The notes under the pieces: generated by a model
Told to the model about the DNA's origin: nothing
Seen by the model: only the letters and a program-made list of their open reading frames with translations
The model's database searches: none
In this document: in pieces, positions 28,001 to 43,000 of the stretch
Layout: each line of letters begins with the position of its first letter
Position numbering within the stretch: the first letter of the stretch is position 1
From: Metellina segmentata
Lineage: Eukaryota; Arthropoda; Arachnida; Araneae; Tetragnathidae
Length of the DNA stretch: 64,000 bases
Assembly: GCA_947359465.1 (NCBI GenBank)
Contig: OX375879.1
Span: forward strand, 96,892,396-96,956,395
Reading direction: 5' to 3'
Program-made: the position numbers and the translations under genes

Positions 28001-31000
28001 CCTGATATTGTAGTGTAAATATAACCTTTACAAACATAGCAATGTATTAAAACAAAAAATTGAAGTATAAGTGTGTAACAAATAAAGAAAAGAATTAGAA
28101 TTCTAATCATTATAGAAATAAAAATTAAAACCTACAATTACATTATAAACAGACAGACATGCAAAAATTAAAGAGCACTACTATTCTTAAAGGTAACAAC
28201 CTCAAAATGAAATAGAACAAACCTTTGGGAATTTGCATAACCAATGATATTCAGTAGAAAACTGGTGCTAAAAAAGAAAGCTAATATTCAAAGTTGGGAA
28301 CTGTGATGTCAGATTCTGATAGGAATGGGTTCTGCTTTTGCAGGAACTCATCCCCAACTTCATTATCACTATACAGTGTGAAGGCTGTATCCGTGTTTGA
28401 ACTGGTCATGCAGCAGATTAATAAAGATAATTTACTCTCTTTATTTAAGTTTTCAGTTACCTTTCTTACAATTACCTATTTGGCACACAATGCAGGGTCA
28501 CCATTTCAGTTAAAATGCTTTTTTATTTCTGTCCTTTACTGTTTTGTGTCTACTCACTGATTATGTAACTCTTGATGTAGTTTATGAGGTTAACTGTGAT
28601 GCCTAAAATATTTTACAGGACTATTTCTGAAATTTTACTAATACTAACTTTGGCAACTTTTCCTCCACTTACGCTAAAAAAAATAAAAAAATTTGCCTTA
28701 TTTCAATCTACCCTAATACAGGTGACCCTCTTATAACACAGATTCCCTACAACACGGTACTAAAATTGTGATGACCCTCGTATAACACAATACTAGTTTC
28801 TGTTTAACACGGTTTAATTTTTACCTATTGTTGGTTAATGGTTAAATCCAGACTCTGAAGATTTTTGTCACCATTTTTTCCAACCCAATGCATGTGCAAT
28901 TTTTGATTAAGAATTTTATATTTAACATTCTATCCTTATCACTGGTGTGATATGGGAGTACTCCGTATAACTCGGTTTTAGTTTCTTTATTACAGGGGAA
29001 CGCAATCTCTACTTTTATATAATTCCTAAGTTTCGCTTCACACGGTTTCTATACAAACCCAAACTATCCTATAGCACGGTTTCCATATAACACAGTACCA
29101 AATATACAAAATTGTATGACCCCCATGTTTCATATAGCACGGTTTCCTTATAACCGGGTACCATTTGACCGTGTTATAAGAGGGTCACCTGTAGGTAGTT
29201 TATTCAACATTCCTAGTTTAAAGCTGTTTTTACGCTTTCTCTATTCATCAGAATGGCGCAGCAGACTATCTCTTGATTTCAAAAGCAGTGATCGCACCCA
29301 GAGGTGATGAATGTGACTCAGCAGGTGTTTCTTATGAAGGATTCTCGAAACAGGATGATCGATGCAATGTTGTTAAAAACACGTGAGCAGTATTATTTTA
29401 TTTGAATGATTGCTTAATAATAAGTAATGCAGTTTGAATTGTTGTAATAGTACTTTTCGGTTATCTCCGGTCATATTTTCTTGGCGGCTAAAAAGCATTT
29501 ATTTATGCTCCCTCTAATTTGCTTTTATAGTCGTTGTTTTATTAGTTTTTTAGTTTGCTTTTTAATGAATGAAATTAAAATTACCACCGTTTCGATTTTA
29601 GGAATATTTAACTTCCTACCAGGGTTTGTCATATTTTGCAATTTTGGATATGTTTAGATGATCAAAGTTTTTAGACCCAGTCGTTATTTTTGACACCCAA
29701 GGTTTTAGAATATTGTTTTCTAGTTTGAAGCAAATTTTTCAACCAATCAATCATTTGTTCTTCAGTTTATTCTTATCGGTGAAAAAGATGTGCTCAACGA
29801 TCATAAGTAGATGCAAATGAAGCCGCAGAAAAATAAGTAAATGCATATGGCACCAAGAACATCTCTTTCGTTGCCAAGAAAATGTGACCCAAGATAACTG
29901 AAAAGTGTCGTTACAAAATTCAAAATTTCCCTGTGGTGTCATCTAGGGGTTATTAACCCCCAGTTGCTTAGTGTGTTTATTTTCCGAGCTCTTTGTTTTG
30001 CTGATCATTACCAGTATTGGTATATTTACAATGTTTAACTATCCCAATGGGAAGAGACCTGTTCCCCTGCCATAAAAATATTGTGTTCTCTAGGACTTGG
30101 CACCCCTTTTCTTCTGACATTCTAGTCAGACTATCTAATGAACGAAGAAAAATGTTTTCTGTCTCTTGTTTTGCTAAAATACAGACAATAGCTATACACT
30201 AATCTTTTTTTACTTTAGGGCAGCTAACAGAAAGCATGTTACTACAGTGTGAGGATTTTAAAATTATTTTATTTGAATAAAATTCTTTGTTGAAGTTATA
30301 AACTTAGTTATATTTTAAATCAAATGGAAAATAAATGCCAACTATAATGCAATCTAGTTCAATTTAATGAAGCATTTCTGACTCAAGATTTCCAGTTTAT
30401 CTCTGAAGTCATTACCTTCATATTTATACACTTTTAAGAAGTCGGTTTTCATATCAAACTAACCATACTAGCAGCCATGTTTAAATCAACTATACCTCAA
30501 AACCATAACTTTGATTACAGATCTAGCAATTTTCTATAGGTTTTAATGTATTGCATACTAAAATATAACATGCATTTTCTTAGGGTAAATGGCGCACATA
30601 TTTAAATTAATAACCCATTTTGCTGCTTTCACAATTTTTAATTATATTGATGAAATATTTTGATGGTGGTCCTCTTCTCCTTACTTCAGTTGGAAATAAA
30701 AGTCAACTGAGCAATTAATGTTTAAAGGTACAAAGGAACTGAAGACATTGTTATTTTGTTGATTCATTTAAAGGCTACCTTGTAGTGGCACAAGAAAGTG
30801 AACACATAACAATGATTCACTAACTGTAAAACTATAAAACCTTTGAACAGTTTTAAATATTTTACCACTTAGTTTGTGTGGGTTTTTTAAATTTTAAAAG
30901 TCAAATGTGTGGATATAGAATTGTGGCAAATATTCTACATTCTGGGGCGTACTCGCCTAACCCTGGGTAGCGGTCATATAAAATATGCAGCGAGCCACAC

Positions 31001-34000
31001 TACTGATTCTGCCCAGAATTGATTTAGATTTAATCAGGGATGCTGGATTAAATATGTATGTACAAGTAGGACTTTATACAGCATGTCACAGGAGATGGCC
31101 TCCGAAAATATATCACAAGAGTTTTGAATCCCCACAGCAGGCAAGAATAAACATACTCTTCAGCAGACCGCAGGGTCTCTCAGGAACGGTTTACTATATG
31201 TGGGCTTTAAAAATTAGATCTGATCCGAAGATCTAGCAGACACTTGTGTCCTTAGATGACACGTTTAAAGACCCTAGGTCCGAGGCGATTCTTTCCGCTC
31301 CACGGGTGGAAGCATCGTCTATTTTCAAGACGCGAATGTCGTCCGCCGAAAAACTTCTCTCCGGTTGCCATCTCAAAATTTGGTGGTCCCCACTTCATGT
31401 TGCGTCGATTCTCCCTAATTGGCTATGACGTCAGGGGAGCGCTCATTCCGAAGACTATTTGCTAGCTTGCTCCCGCCAACAAGTCTCTGCAATGCCCTTT
31501 CTGGTCTGGAATCGTTCTCGGGCTTTGAGACACCTGTTCGTCAGAGGCATTGCGGAATCATCTTTAGAAATGCAATGCTTGTCGTCTTGTCAAAAAAAAA
31601 TTGCGGCTGTACTTGGGGTTTTTCTGAGGGGTGTTATAGACACGTAGGAATCAATATTTGATTCCTCAGAATTCTCATTAACAGTTGCAATGAATATTAC
31701 GAAAATTGTGGCTAGATTTACCATTTACATGATAAAATGTTAAACCACCAAAAATATATTTGTTTTAAAGTTCTGTAGAAAATATTTACCAATTTCATAA
31801 TTATTTTCTTATTTTATAGCTGCTTGAAAAATCAGCCTTTGGATCTTTGGGAAATCGATGATGTAAGAATGTCTCTTATACTCTGAAGTATTATGTTACT
31901 TTTTGATTCATGCAATGTCTTTACACAGTATCCAAAAATTTATCCCTTTCTCTTTTAATACTTTTTCATGTATATCTTCACAAGCTATGAGGTTTTCTTA
32001 TAAAAGTTCATATAAAAGTGAAATATATAATTACCATAAAATCCCCTAAGTCCTTATACATAAGCATGCTCTCTTGAATTTAAAAAGGTTTTTTTATTGG
32101 AGTATAATACAGTGGTTGATCAAATTATTAGAGCCACCAGTGCAAGAAAAGTATTTTCTGAATAAGTCCCTTGAAAATGCACTACAAAGTCCAATTAAGC
32201 ATTCAGTTCCATAACATCTCCTTTTGCTGCAATTATGTCTCCATTTCTTTTGGGTTTGCTTTCTATTCTTTGGCACATTTCAAATTTATTGAATCATTCC
32301 TGAGCCACATAGAAATCAACTGCTCTATTGATCAACATTTGTTGATGAAAGAAACAAGTTTTAAAAAAAATGAAAATTCCTGAATAATCACATTGAAAAA
32401 CAGTCTGTCGTGCTGGCTGCAAGCATTGAAACAAGATGGTGACTGTGTGTTAAGTTGTGAAACCAACAGTGTTGCCAACTATTTATTAAAAATTTATTAG
32501 TATGAGTCAAAATGTAAAGAGAATTCAATGTATCCTGGTTTTCTTTTTAAGAATAACTAGTTTAAATGTAAAATCTTAACTTCTAAAGGTAGAAAGTAAT
32601 TGGTCATTCAAATAATATGGTCACAAACTAGAGTAGATGATTGTTTTAACCAAGAGGACTGAATTTTGTTTAGAAAGTAAACTATACTTGCTAATTAATT
32701 TAAAATGGCATTTTGGTGCTTATTCTGATTTTCAGTTTATCATAAACTGCAAACAAAAGCAGAGAAACACATTGATGGAAAATCATTTAGTGATTGCCAT
32801 TCATTCTTTTGTATATAGCTACCATCTTCTAACAAGGTTTCACACCTTTTCAAAATGGACTGACCCAAGGTCAACTGCCTTGTCAGAGCTGCACTATACT
32901 GGCGCTCTAATACTGATAGACAAGTACAAAAATTATATTTAAAAAAAATGTTTGCATTGAAAAACTGTTTTGAATCTTGTTTAGTTACTAAAACAAGGTT
33001 TGTAAACCATACTTTTAGTAAATGTTTCTTAACTATATTAATCTTTAAACAGCACTTTATTGTCGAATATATAGAATAATTGTTTATTTCTTTTTGTCTA
33101 GGAAAAGAGGAAATCCAAAAAGAAAGGGGTATACCTCTTGGAAAATTATGGCACCCCATATAAAGATCCTATCATGATAGACAAAAAAACAAAAGAGCAT
33201 TGGTTAGTTCTTGAATACTACAACAAGCAGCAGACAGTGATAACAATTGAATTCAATGCAGATAAAATTGTGGCATTGACACCTGGGTAGGTGTTTTATT
33301 AAAAGTTAACAAATCTATATCTCCAATACCCTCTCAGAGCCCTCTGGGGTGCATCTTCTTTAGGCATCACGACCTCAAGATACCTGAGGGATCTGTCCTC
33401 TCTTCTGTTTTACCCTCACCTACCCTTCTGTTCCTCCATGGTTATTGTCTTGAGTTTGGTCAAATATGGCCTCTGTGCCACAAAACCCCAAACCAACCAA
33501 CTTCTTGGTGAATTAACCTTCTGAGGGATTTACATGATTCCATTCTGAAATCTGCAGTCTTCCCTGCGTTACTTCGAATCAGTTTTGACCTATAAAAGCT
33601 ATCCCGTGATTCTTTTAACTGATCAATGTGGTTGTTTAGTCATTACGTGTATTGTGCGGTAAAAACAATTTTACTTCACTCAAAGCTCTCGTGAGTTAAA
33701 TGTTACGAAGAAACCCCTAATATATAATTCTGTACTCGTAAAATGATGTTACTTGTGTGAACAAAGGTTCAGCTCCACATTTAGTGCAAAAGACACTTAA
33801 AATGCAGTAAAAGCAATTTTACTCCACTCAAAAATCTAGTGAGTAAAATGTTCTGAAGAAACCCCTAATATGTAATTCTTTATTTGTAAAATGATGTTAC
33901 TTGTGTGAACAAAGGTTCAGCTCCACATTTTGTGCAAAAGATACTGAAAATTTTATACAGTACTTATGGCAGTGAATGTTTTAAGACTGAACCCCTAAAT

Positions 34001-37000
34001 GTTTATTAACAAAATTTTACACTGCCTAATATTTGTTATTTTGAAGAATTGTAATATTTAAAAAAAATCACTTGAAAGCTTTATATAAAATTAGCAACTG
34101 TGTGGCCAGCACAGCATTGCACGTGACAGTTCTTTTCATGGGGTCATATGTGACCACTGCTCGTTAACCCTCAGTGATTGCTATGAATTCCCATTTTGGT
34201 TTGCTTCGCAAACCAACACTACGGGCAATGCCGTGATGGCCTCATTATCAAATGTGGACAAATTTCAATTGCAAAAAGATCCAATCGGCGTGTTTGTGAC
34301 AATCTCTTGCTAAAACATATATATTAAATTAAGAAATTATTTGTTAAAAGAGAATAAAATTCATAAGGTATCGATATATATTGGATGGAATTTAAAGCTA
34401 TAAAAATACTTTTTTTAAAGTTATGTTTAGTTGTAAAAAGTCCTGGTTTTGTTTTTTTAAGGCATACAGCTGGGTTTTTTTCAATAGTCTCTGTTCTAAT
34501 AGAAGAGAGACTACTGAGAATTCTTCACTACACTAGCAACCTGCGAGTTGTAGGCCCACAGCTTCGATTCCTCTTGGTATAGTTCTATATTCTGTGTCAG
34601 TAAACCTTTCATTGTGTGTATGCCTATTTACTTAATATTGTTTGGAGCAGCATAGCCAAATATAACCCTTGTGAAATTAATCTCAATCAGCCATATATCA
34701 ATACATATAGTCTTGAAATATTTATTTCTGTTATGATGAAAAATAACTGTAGTTCAAATTAAGTGTTGGTTTAGGAATATTCCTTGAAACAAGTTGTTAT
34801 TAGAGAAACTTGTCTTTAGGAAACATGCACAGATATCACATGTGGTCACAGCAAGCTTCGAGAAAAAAATTAATTTTTTTGTGACTGTTTCGAACAAAGA
34901 TCTTTCTCCTGCCTCGTTCTCTGTGCAAGCCAAGGATTGTGGATTTGGAGTCCCTGATTCGAATAACGTATCAGAAGTTGTGCCACCTCAGCGCAGAAAA
35001 TTGTTCGAAGTCGAGACACAACCTGGTAAAGTTGAGTTGAGTGACAAATTCCCTTGTTCTGGTCAGTAATTTATATTAAACTTTTATAGTGACGATGTTA
35101 TTTTTTAATATGCTTGATACTTTTTTTTCAGTTCTGTGAACTTTTGTACTCCATTCACCCACAGAACCAAGGTTCCTGGCTCTTCTTTTTATTTTTTACA
35201 CTTATTCTTTAACTATCTGAAAGTTCATATTTTACTTGCAAATTTGCAAATAATTAAATAGAATCAGTATTGTAATTTTTACACAAAAAGTTTGACAGTG
35301 AGTTGTGTATAATGAATCTTCATGTTACAGAATGCATATTTTCTCATTCAAAATTTATTGACTAGACATTGTTACATAAATTTATACAATTATACTTATT
35401 TATACATACTTAGGAATTATGTATGTATTAGAACTTTTATTACAAGCTTTATTTATTTTTGGATAGAGAGAGAGAGAGCTGAGAACTATTGGCATTATAT
35501 CAGTATCTATGATAAAACTTAATGGTTATGATTTTAGAGTGAAAGTCAGTTTAAAAATGAATGAGTTTTATAGATATCTTACCTGTAAATCCATTATCTG
35601 AATGTAATTCATGATATGGATCATAACATTAGCACTCATACATCGAAACCTAAAATAGCTGGGGTTGATGTGGCTCTTTGGATTTGCCCACTGCACTAGC
35701 AACCTGCAAGTTGTAGGCAACGCTGGTTTGATTCCACACTGGGTCTATTTCTCTCTATCTCCGTAAACTTTTCTTGTGTGTATACTTCGACTTGTGTTTG
35801 ATGCAGCTTGGACAAATATTTTCCTTGTATCTTAAAACCCTGACCTAAAATGGGAACTTTACCAGTAATTTTTTCTGTCAAATCTTTTCACTCGTATCTG
35901 AATAATGAATGCCTAAAGATATTTTGAAAAGAAAAACAAATGACACCAGGAGCAGTGATTCAAAAATAATGGAGATAATTCAATTAGTTTCATACCCAAG
36001 CAAAGTTGCTAACATAGGAATATGAATTAAGGTGCTTGCCAAAATTATAGAACAGAGGTGGAATGAAATTGGAAAAATACCAACATTTACAACTAATTTG
36101 ATGCATTTACAGAAAAGTAAAAATTCAAAAGTTTTATTCTAATTTAAAAAAACATCCACAATTTCATGATTTCTGGACTAAGTCATATCCTAAATTAGAG
36201 GTGCACAACCTGCGGTCTGCAGGCCACATGCGGCCAGTGAATCATCAATTTGCAGCCTGCAAACTAATTCTGACTAAACTTCCAAGGGGATTTAAGTTAA
36301 GAAGCAAATTGACTGACAAACATTTAGAATCAGTCTTAAAGAGTTTCTACTAGCAGTATTGAACCTAAAATACCTAAATTAGTTAGTAAAACTCAGTATC
36401 AGCCATCCCATTAGCAAGCTGTAACATAATTATTGTTTATAGTTTAGAAATTTTAATATTAAATATATTTGATGCTGCAATTTTTATTTCTAATTTTACT
36501 GATATCATTAAAATTTTTGATACTCATCTTTATTGCTCATTGTACTTATTACTGTTATTAAATTTATGACCTAAAATAATTTGCTGAAGTACACATGATG
36601 TTCTTGAGACACATTCTTAAAAGTTATTCTAAATGATTGATCATTGCAAATGGCTGGTAACTTCTTTTTTTAAACTATTCACAATATTATTCATTTAGCT
36701 CTGTAACAAGCTCCTAGATTTTTTGAGAAAACATTTGTAAGTTTAATCTTAAAAAATAAGGGACTATTTTTTACTATACATATTAAGTGTAATAACAGCT
36801 GTACATAATTGGGTAGTAAGACTTTCATTGTGTCTGTGCTGTAACTTCATTTGTGGCCCCCCATGTCTCAATCAATGGTGTGAGTGGCCCTTCTCCCAAA
36901 AAGGTTGTGCACACCTATCATAAATAATAGATCCACTTTCAATTACAGAAATAAATATTTGATTTTGAGTATATACTATGAAGTAACAACATTAAAATGA

Positions 37001-40000
37001 TCTTTAAATAAAAAAGGGCCCAAATTTTAATTTCTTAAATTTGTCTACTTACAAACTCTTTCAAGTATGGAAATACCCTTTTCTGAATTAAAGAAAATAC
37101 AATATGTAAATTTACTCAAAACCTCCATTTAAAATGCTCCAACTAGTTATCTCTGAGTTTCTTTTCCAATGCAGATTCAATGTCTAAGAATTTAGACTAC
37201 AAATCTTGAATGTATTGTGAATTTGCTAAACATAAGAATGTATTGCAAATTCTTGCAACATGAGAAGCTAAAACAAGGGAACTGGCTGGCTATTTATAAT
37301 TACTATGGCTATTTATAATTATTAATTCTGTCAATAACATGCACACATGCAGTCTCAGAAAAAAAACCTAACGACCTCCTTTATTTTTAGCACTATTCAT
37401 GCTAGAGCAAATTCAATAGGGAATACTGCCCTCTACAAATTCAAGTCATAAAATGTTGCATAAGGGGACATCTTCATATCAAATTTTGCACAAACAACAA
37501 AATTTTTAATGGAAACACTGTTTTTATGTCATCACATTCTGCATTGTTAAATTATAAGTCTAAATATAAACTTTCATGACTTTATTATCAGTATATCTCG
37601 TGTTATATTCAATGTTAAAGGAAGTTTCAATTTCAGGGATTATCTCCACATAGAAGGACCCTACTCGTAAATCGATATTAATTGTAGTTCTCGCTACCAA
37701 AATTTCAAATTTGAACATTATTTCAAATGTATTTTTCAGCAATCCGAGAGTTATTTTTATTATGCAAGTGCAAACAATATGAGAATTATATTATTATATT
37801 TACTATGCAAGTGCAAACGATCTTAGAACTATTATCCAAGGTCTTCAGGTATTTTATAAACTTTTGGTTTGTCCCTAAAGTTGCAATAATTGAGAAAATT
37901 TAATGTAGCTTAAAAACTAATTATCGGAAAGAGCTGAAATTTTGCATGGCCATACTAGAAGTCCTTCTGAATCAATTCCATAAAAACATAAAAAGGTTCC
38001 AATTCATAATTTTTTCATACATTAATTTAATAGTTATTATTGCATATTAAAAACTGTTTTCAAAATAAAATACTAGGTGAATTGTGTTTGGGTTGTTTAA
38101 CAGTAACATGGTACAAAGTATCAGCACTAAAGAAATTATTATTTAGGAAGGTATCCATAGAAGTCTAATAAACTGATTTAACATTAGGAGCTCCAATCTT
38201 TCTGTCCTCATAACTCCGAAATGGCTAGTCCTAATGACGTGACATTCAGTATATGAAGTTAAATTGTGATATAGATTCAAAATATGGTGTTTCTATGGGA
38301 AATTATGAAGTTGGTGCTCAATTTAATTTAAAGACAGCCCCTTATTCAAATTTTATGAATTTGAATGGATTAAAGATGTCATTTCTTGTCAAACGCAATC
38401 TTTGAATTTGATCTACTGTTAAAAATGCTCGAATTAAGAGGGGTGTTTTTTTTTAATCCGCGACTGTACATTCAAACTATTATATAAATCCTTCTCTGCG
38501 TCTATTTAATTTTTCAATGTGATTTTCCTCTTGTATTTGAACAAGATTCTCTTGTGTATATATTTAAAGTAGTTTATTGGTTAATTTTTTTTGCAGTTGT
38601 GGTGCGGAATACAGAATATGGCGTTGTAGCTAAGAGGAGAGTACTAATAAAACCACTTGACAGATGTATCTGTAACATGCACTGCCAATGTGTGGTGAGG
38701 ATAAATTTGTTTTAATATTTATTAAGGGCATGAAAATGTTTTATGCTTGTGATTTATAACTGTTTATTTCTTGATCTCCATAAATTGTGATTCTAGTTTG
38801 ATAAAACAGTTTTAAAATTCCTAAATTTATAAAACTTTGGTTTTTGTTTGAATTTAGTGACATAATTGCCATAATTTTATTTCTTGTTCACATATTCTTT
38901 TATATTTACCTGGACATTTTCAAACAACCGGTATAAACTTCAGTACTCACCTGTTTCTTTTACATATTAAATTAAAACTACGAAACTAAAAATTAATATT
39001 GCTTCTCTAAAACTCGTATACAAAGGTGTTTGGATATTTTCTCCTTGCAGGCAACTAATATTTATTCATTGCTTTCAACCTATTTACGAAACGGCTCCAT
39101 TTCTAATTTATTAGGGTTGGTAAAATAATTTTTAAAAAATAGTATTTATTAAAATGTTAGTATTTTTCCCCTTCAATGCAGCTTCTATTCATCTTAGAGT
39201 TATAGCAAGCGGTAATGAACCAGCGTAACTTAGTGTCTACCAAAAAGTACTTCATGGTAGAGTTGGGGGTTACACTGGTATTTATACTACCCATTTGTAA
39301 GTTAAGTTGTGGAGTGATAGCTAAGCTCGCTACAGAGTATTCACTTTTAAACCAACCTTAGGTAAGATACTCTAAAATTAGACTCTTGGTCACACACGCT
39401 TCAAAACTAGTCTTTAGGTATCACTCCAAAACGATTATCTAGGACATGCTAATACTAGTCTCTTGGTAACATACTCCAAAACAGTCTAGCAGGGTGTCAA
39501 GATTTAAATCACTTGATTAAAATCATGTTTTTAATCAAATGATTTTTTTTTTAAATCATTGTTTTAAATCACAACCAATCTTACATTTTTATAACTAAGT
39601 AAATACACTCTAGAAAAATCACAGAATTTTTCAAATGCTTTGAACTTTCTGCACACATGGTGATTTCAGCACTAATGGCTACACCTCGTAGTGATGAGCT
39701 TTTAAAAAAAAATTTTGGCACTGGACACTTGCAAATAATCTGAGGTGTCTATGGACTAAGTAATCTGTTGAGTCAGGGATTCTGCCAAACAGTAAAGTAA
39801 AAAATAAGTTGACATCTATTTGAAAGTTTTTACAATGTTTATGCATAATTTTATGTTACAAACAATAAAGCAGTAGGCCTACATCTACGTAAATGTCAAG
39901 ACAGCAAAAGAAAATCCCCACAAAGTAGGCCTAAACTACTTGTTACCCCTTTAATTGATTTGACCAATGGTGATTTTTCAACTACTTTTTTTTAATTGAG

Positions 40001-43000
40001 ACATAAATACAAAATAACACAGTTAATGTGATTAATAATTTATTAAATAAAAAATTCAACTGAGCTTTCTATTTGAAAGGATGAAAGTTTAAACACAATG
40101 AACATCTTTTATTTTGCAAAATGCACCCTGAAACAGTCACCTTTCACTTTAAGAGTAGTGACCCATAACAAATATTTATTTAATCAGACTAATTTAGGTC
40201 TCACTTACACTTACTGATACATTTGTTAACATGATTATGTTAATTAGTCAAGAAAAACTATGGAGGATGTCAACTTGTGTTTTAAGGTTAAACAAATGTC
40301 TTATCTTTTTCTCTTGTTTTGAAAATTCATTTTTTAAATGTATTGTCATGCAACACACAATGATATTTAGTAAAATAAATATTAATTTACCATATCACAA
40401 ATTCCGATTGTTTACTTAATTAAATAATAGTTTACATGTCATGTCAGAAACTCAATTTTTTATTTAACAAATTTATAGGCCCTACAGAAATTTAAATAAA
40501 AAAATCCGATTTTTGATTTAAATCAAATAAATCCGATTAATTGATTTTTTTTGAAAAAATCATGATTTTTTTACACCCTGCAGTCTAGGTACTATACTCT
40601 GAAACTAGTCTCAGTAACACACTCCAAAACTAGTTTTTAAATAGCACTCCAAAACTAGTATATAGGAAACACTCTAAAACTAATCTCTTGACATTCTAAA
40701 ACTAGTCTGTAGGTAACATACTCTAAAACTAGTTTCTCCTTTCTGCTCTTTAAAACTACTCTCTATATTTAAAAAACAAAATTATTTAAAATTCACCCTT
40801 ACATAAAAAGCTAACAATAACAACACAGTTCCCTCCAGACTGGTGTCCTAGATGTTCCCCTGCTTCGATGTATAGTTTCACAGTGAGAAGTTGAATCGCC
40901 AATACAATGCAAATCAATTCCAATAACTGTCTGAATTCCTGTGATAACAGACACTTCTCCACTCCCATCACAGCTTCGCTATTTGTTGCTCAGTTCAACA
41001 AACTGTCTGCTGCACCCGTACTCAGCTGCTAAAGGACAGTCTACTGTTGCAATCTTCTATTGCTTCACCACTCATACAGAAGTAATCATTATACAGCTCT
41101 CGAAATCTCCCACAATGAGCAATCTATCAACTAGTGGTAGCATCTGTTGACTTCAGCTTATGCTAAGTTCTGGAGGCGAGAATATTGTGATGAACGTAGC
41201 CACCACTACAAAAATTAATGGTATGTGTAGTTGTGTGACTCAGCTCTACCTATGAAGTACTTGTGGGTAGACAAAGTTGCTCTGCCCTTGATGCATTTTG
41301 CTGAAGTGACCAATGGATCGCTTACAAACGTGCACTCTTTCGAAAGCAAGCCAGATGGTGCTCCCCTCATTTAGCACTTTGATGGAAGATTCATGACTAG
41401 TAGCTGAATTGCTAATTTGATGTTTATCGATTCCAATAACCGTTTGAATTCCTGCGATAAATGCTCCACCGATATGCCAGATTTAACACAGCTTCACTAT
41501 TTGTTGCAGCTCAACCTCATTTCAAGAAAAGTGGCACAGATTCGATTCCTGTCGGGTTCTGATCCTCCCTGGGTGTATTTCTCTCTTCTGTGTCTATAAA
41601 ACTTTTCTTGTGTGTCTATGGTCTATTACTTGACTTTGCCTATCTTGTGATAGGCACAGCATGGTCATGTATGGCCCTTGTCCCATAAAACAAAACCAAC
41701 CTCATTTGAGCAAACTGCCTGCTGCACTCGCACTGGGCTGCTAAAGGACAGTCTATGTTTGCACACTTCCATTGCTTCACCGCTGATATGGAATTAGTCA
41801 AGATCTTAATACAGCTCTCACAGTTGGCTATCTATCATCTAGTGGTAGCATTTATTTACTTCAGCCATTGTTAAATTCTGGAGGGGCATGCATTTATTTG
41901 ACAATGACATGACTGATTTTTACATGGAATGTTCCGCATGAAATATTCTAGATGGATCACACACAAATATGTACAAACGAGTAACACAGTAGCAAACGAT
42001 ATTTTTCTGCATGCAGAACATTAAATCATAATGGGAAGTATTGTGATGAACTTAGCCACCACTACAAAAATTGACTTGCAATACAATAGAATGCATAGCA
42101 GTGTGACCCAACTCCACCTTGAAGTACTCTTAACTAGACAAAGTTACTCTGTCTTCGCTTGGCAGTAAATATTTTAATTGGTGAAATGTTCAGTTTTGTT
42201 GTGCTATGGCATTTCAAGAATCTCATCGCCATTGATTGAGCAGATTCGACAACTTGACTAATCTGCTCGTTTTCTTTTGAAGTGTCTGGGAGAGAGTATA
42301 AAGTGCAAACCAATGCTGCAGGAAGATTACCATGCTTCCGGGTTTCGTGGTTCATTGCCGGTGCTTACAGCCAAACCACATCGCAGAGCGTGGGTCATAC
42401 ATCACCCCTTTTTATCCCTATTTGCATTCCTTCTGTTTCTGCTTCTACTTGGTGAGTTGACATTGAATTTCGAATCTTTTCAATTTACAAATACCTACAA
42501 TGAAATGTTGAGTTAGAGCTGTGGTGTGTTTCAAAGACGGAATAAGGTAACTGGAATAGACCGTCAAGTCTTTTATTGGCTCGGATGACATAAACACACA
42601 ATACAGGAACTTGCACCTCTTGGATAAACAAACATTACATTAAATTAAAAGAAAGACGTTTTAAATATTGTTGAATACGACGTCATCAGCCCCCCTCCAC
42701 TCGTTTCTGGGCCTCTCGTGATGACTTAGGCCATAACGTTACAGTGCATACATGTTTATGTAGGCTCAAGATGAGTAACATTTGTATCTGTTAAAAACTG
42801 TGAAGCTAAAACATAAAATTAAATTTTAGTTCTTTTTAGAGGATCTTTATAAAAGTGTTCATTGACTTGGAACATTTTATGTTGACTAAACTCAACTAGT
42901 TAGGAATTAACTATTACTAAATCGAGGAATTCTCTAGTTTGTAATTTTATAAAGGATGCTGTCATTTTCTGATACAGTTAATTTTTTACGAAACCAATCA

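Noticed and set aside
34758..34819. Earlier acceptor for HAP2 exon 10 (GGTTTAG at 34768-34774)
   Set aside because: It would bring TGA at 34785 into the reading frame and break the phase with exon 9.
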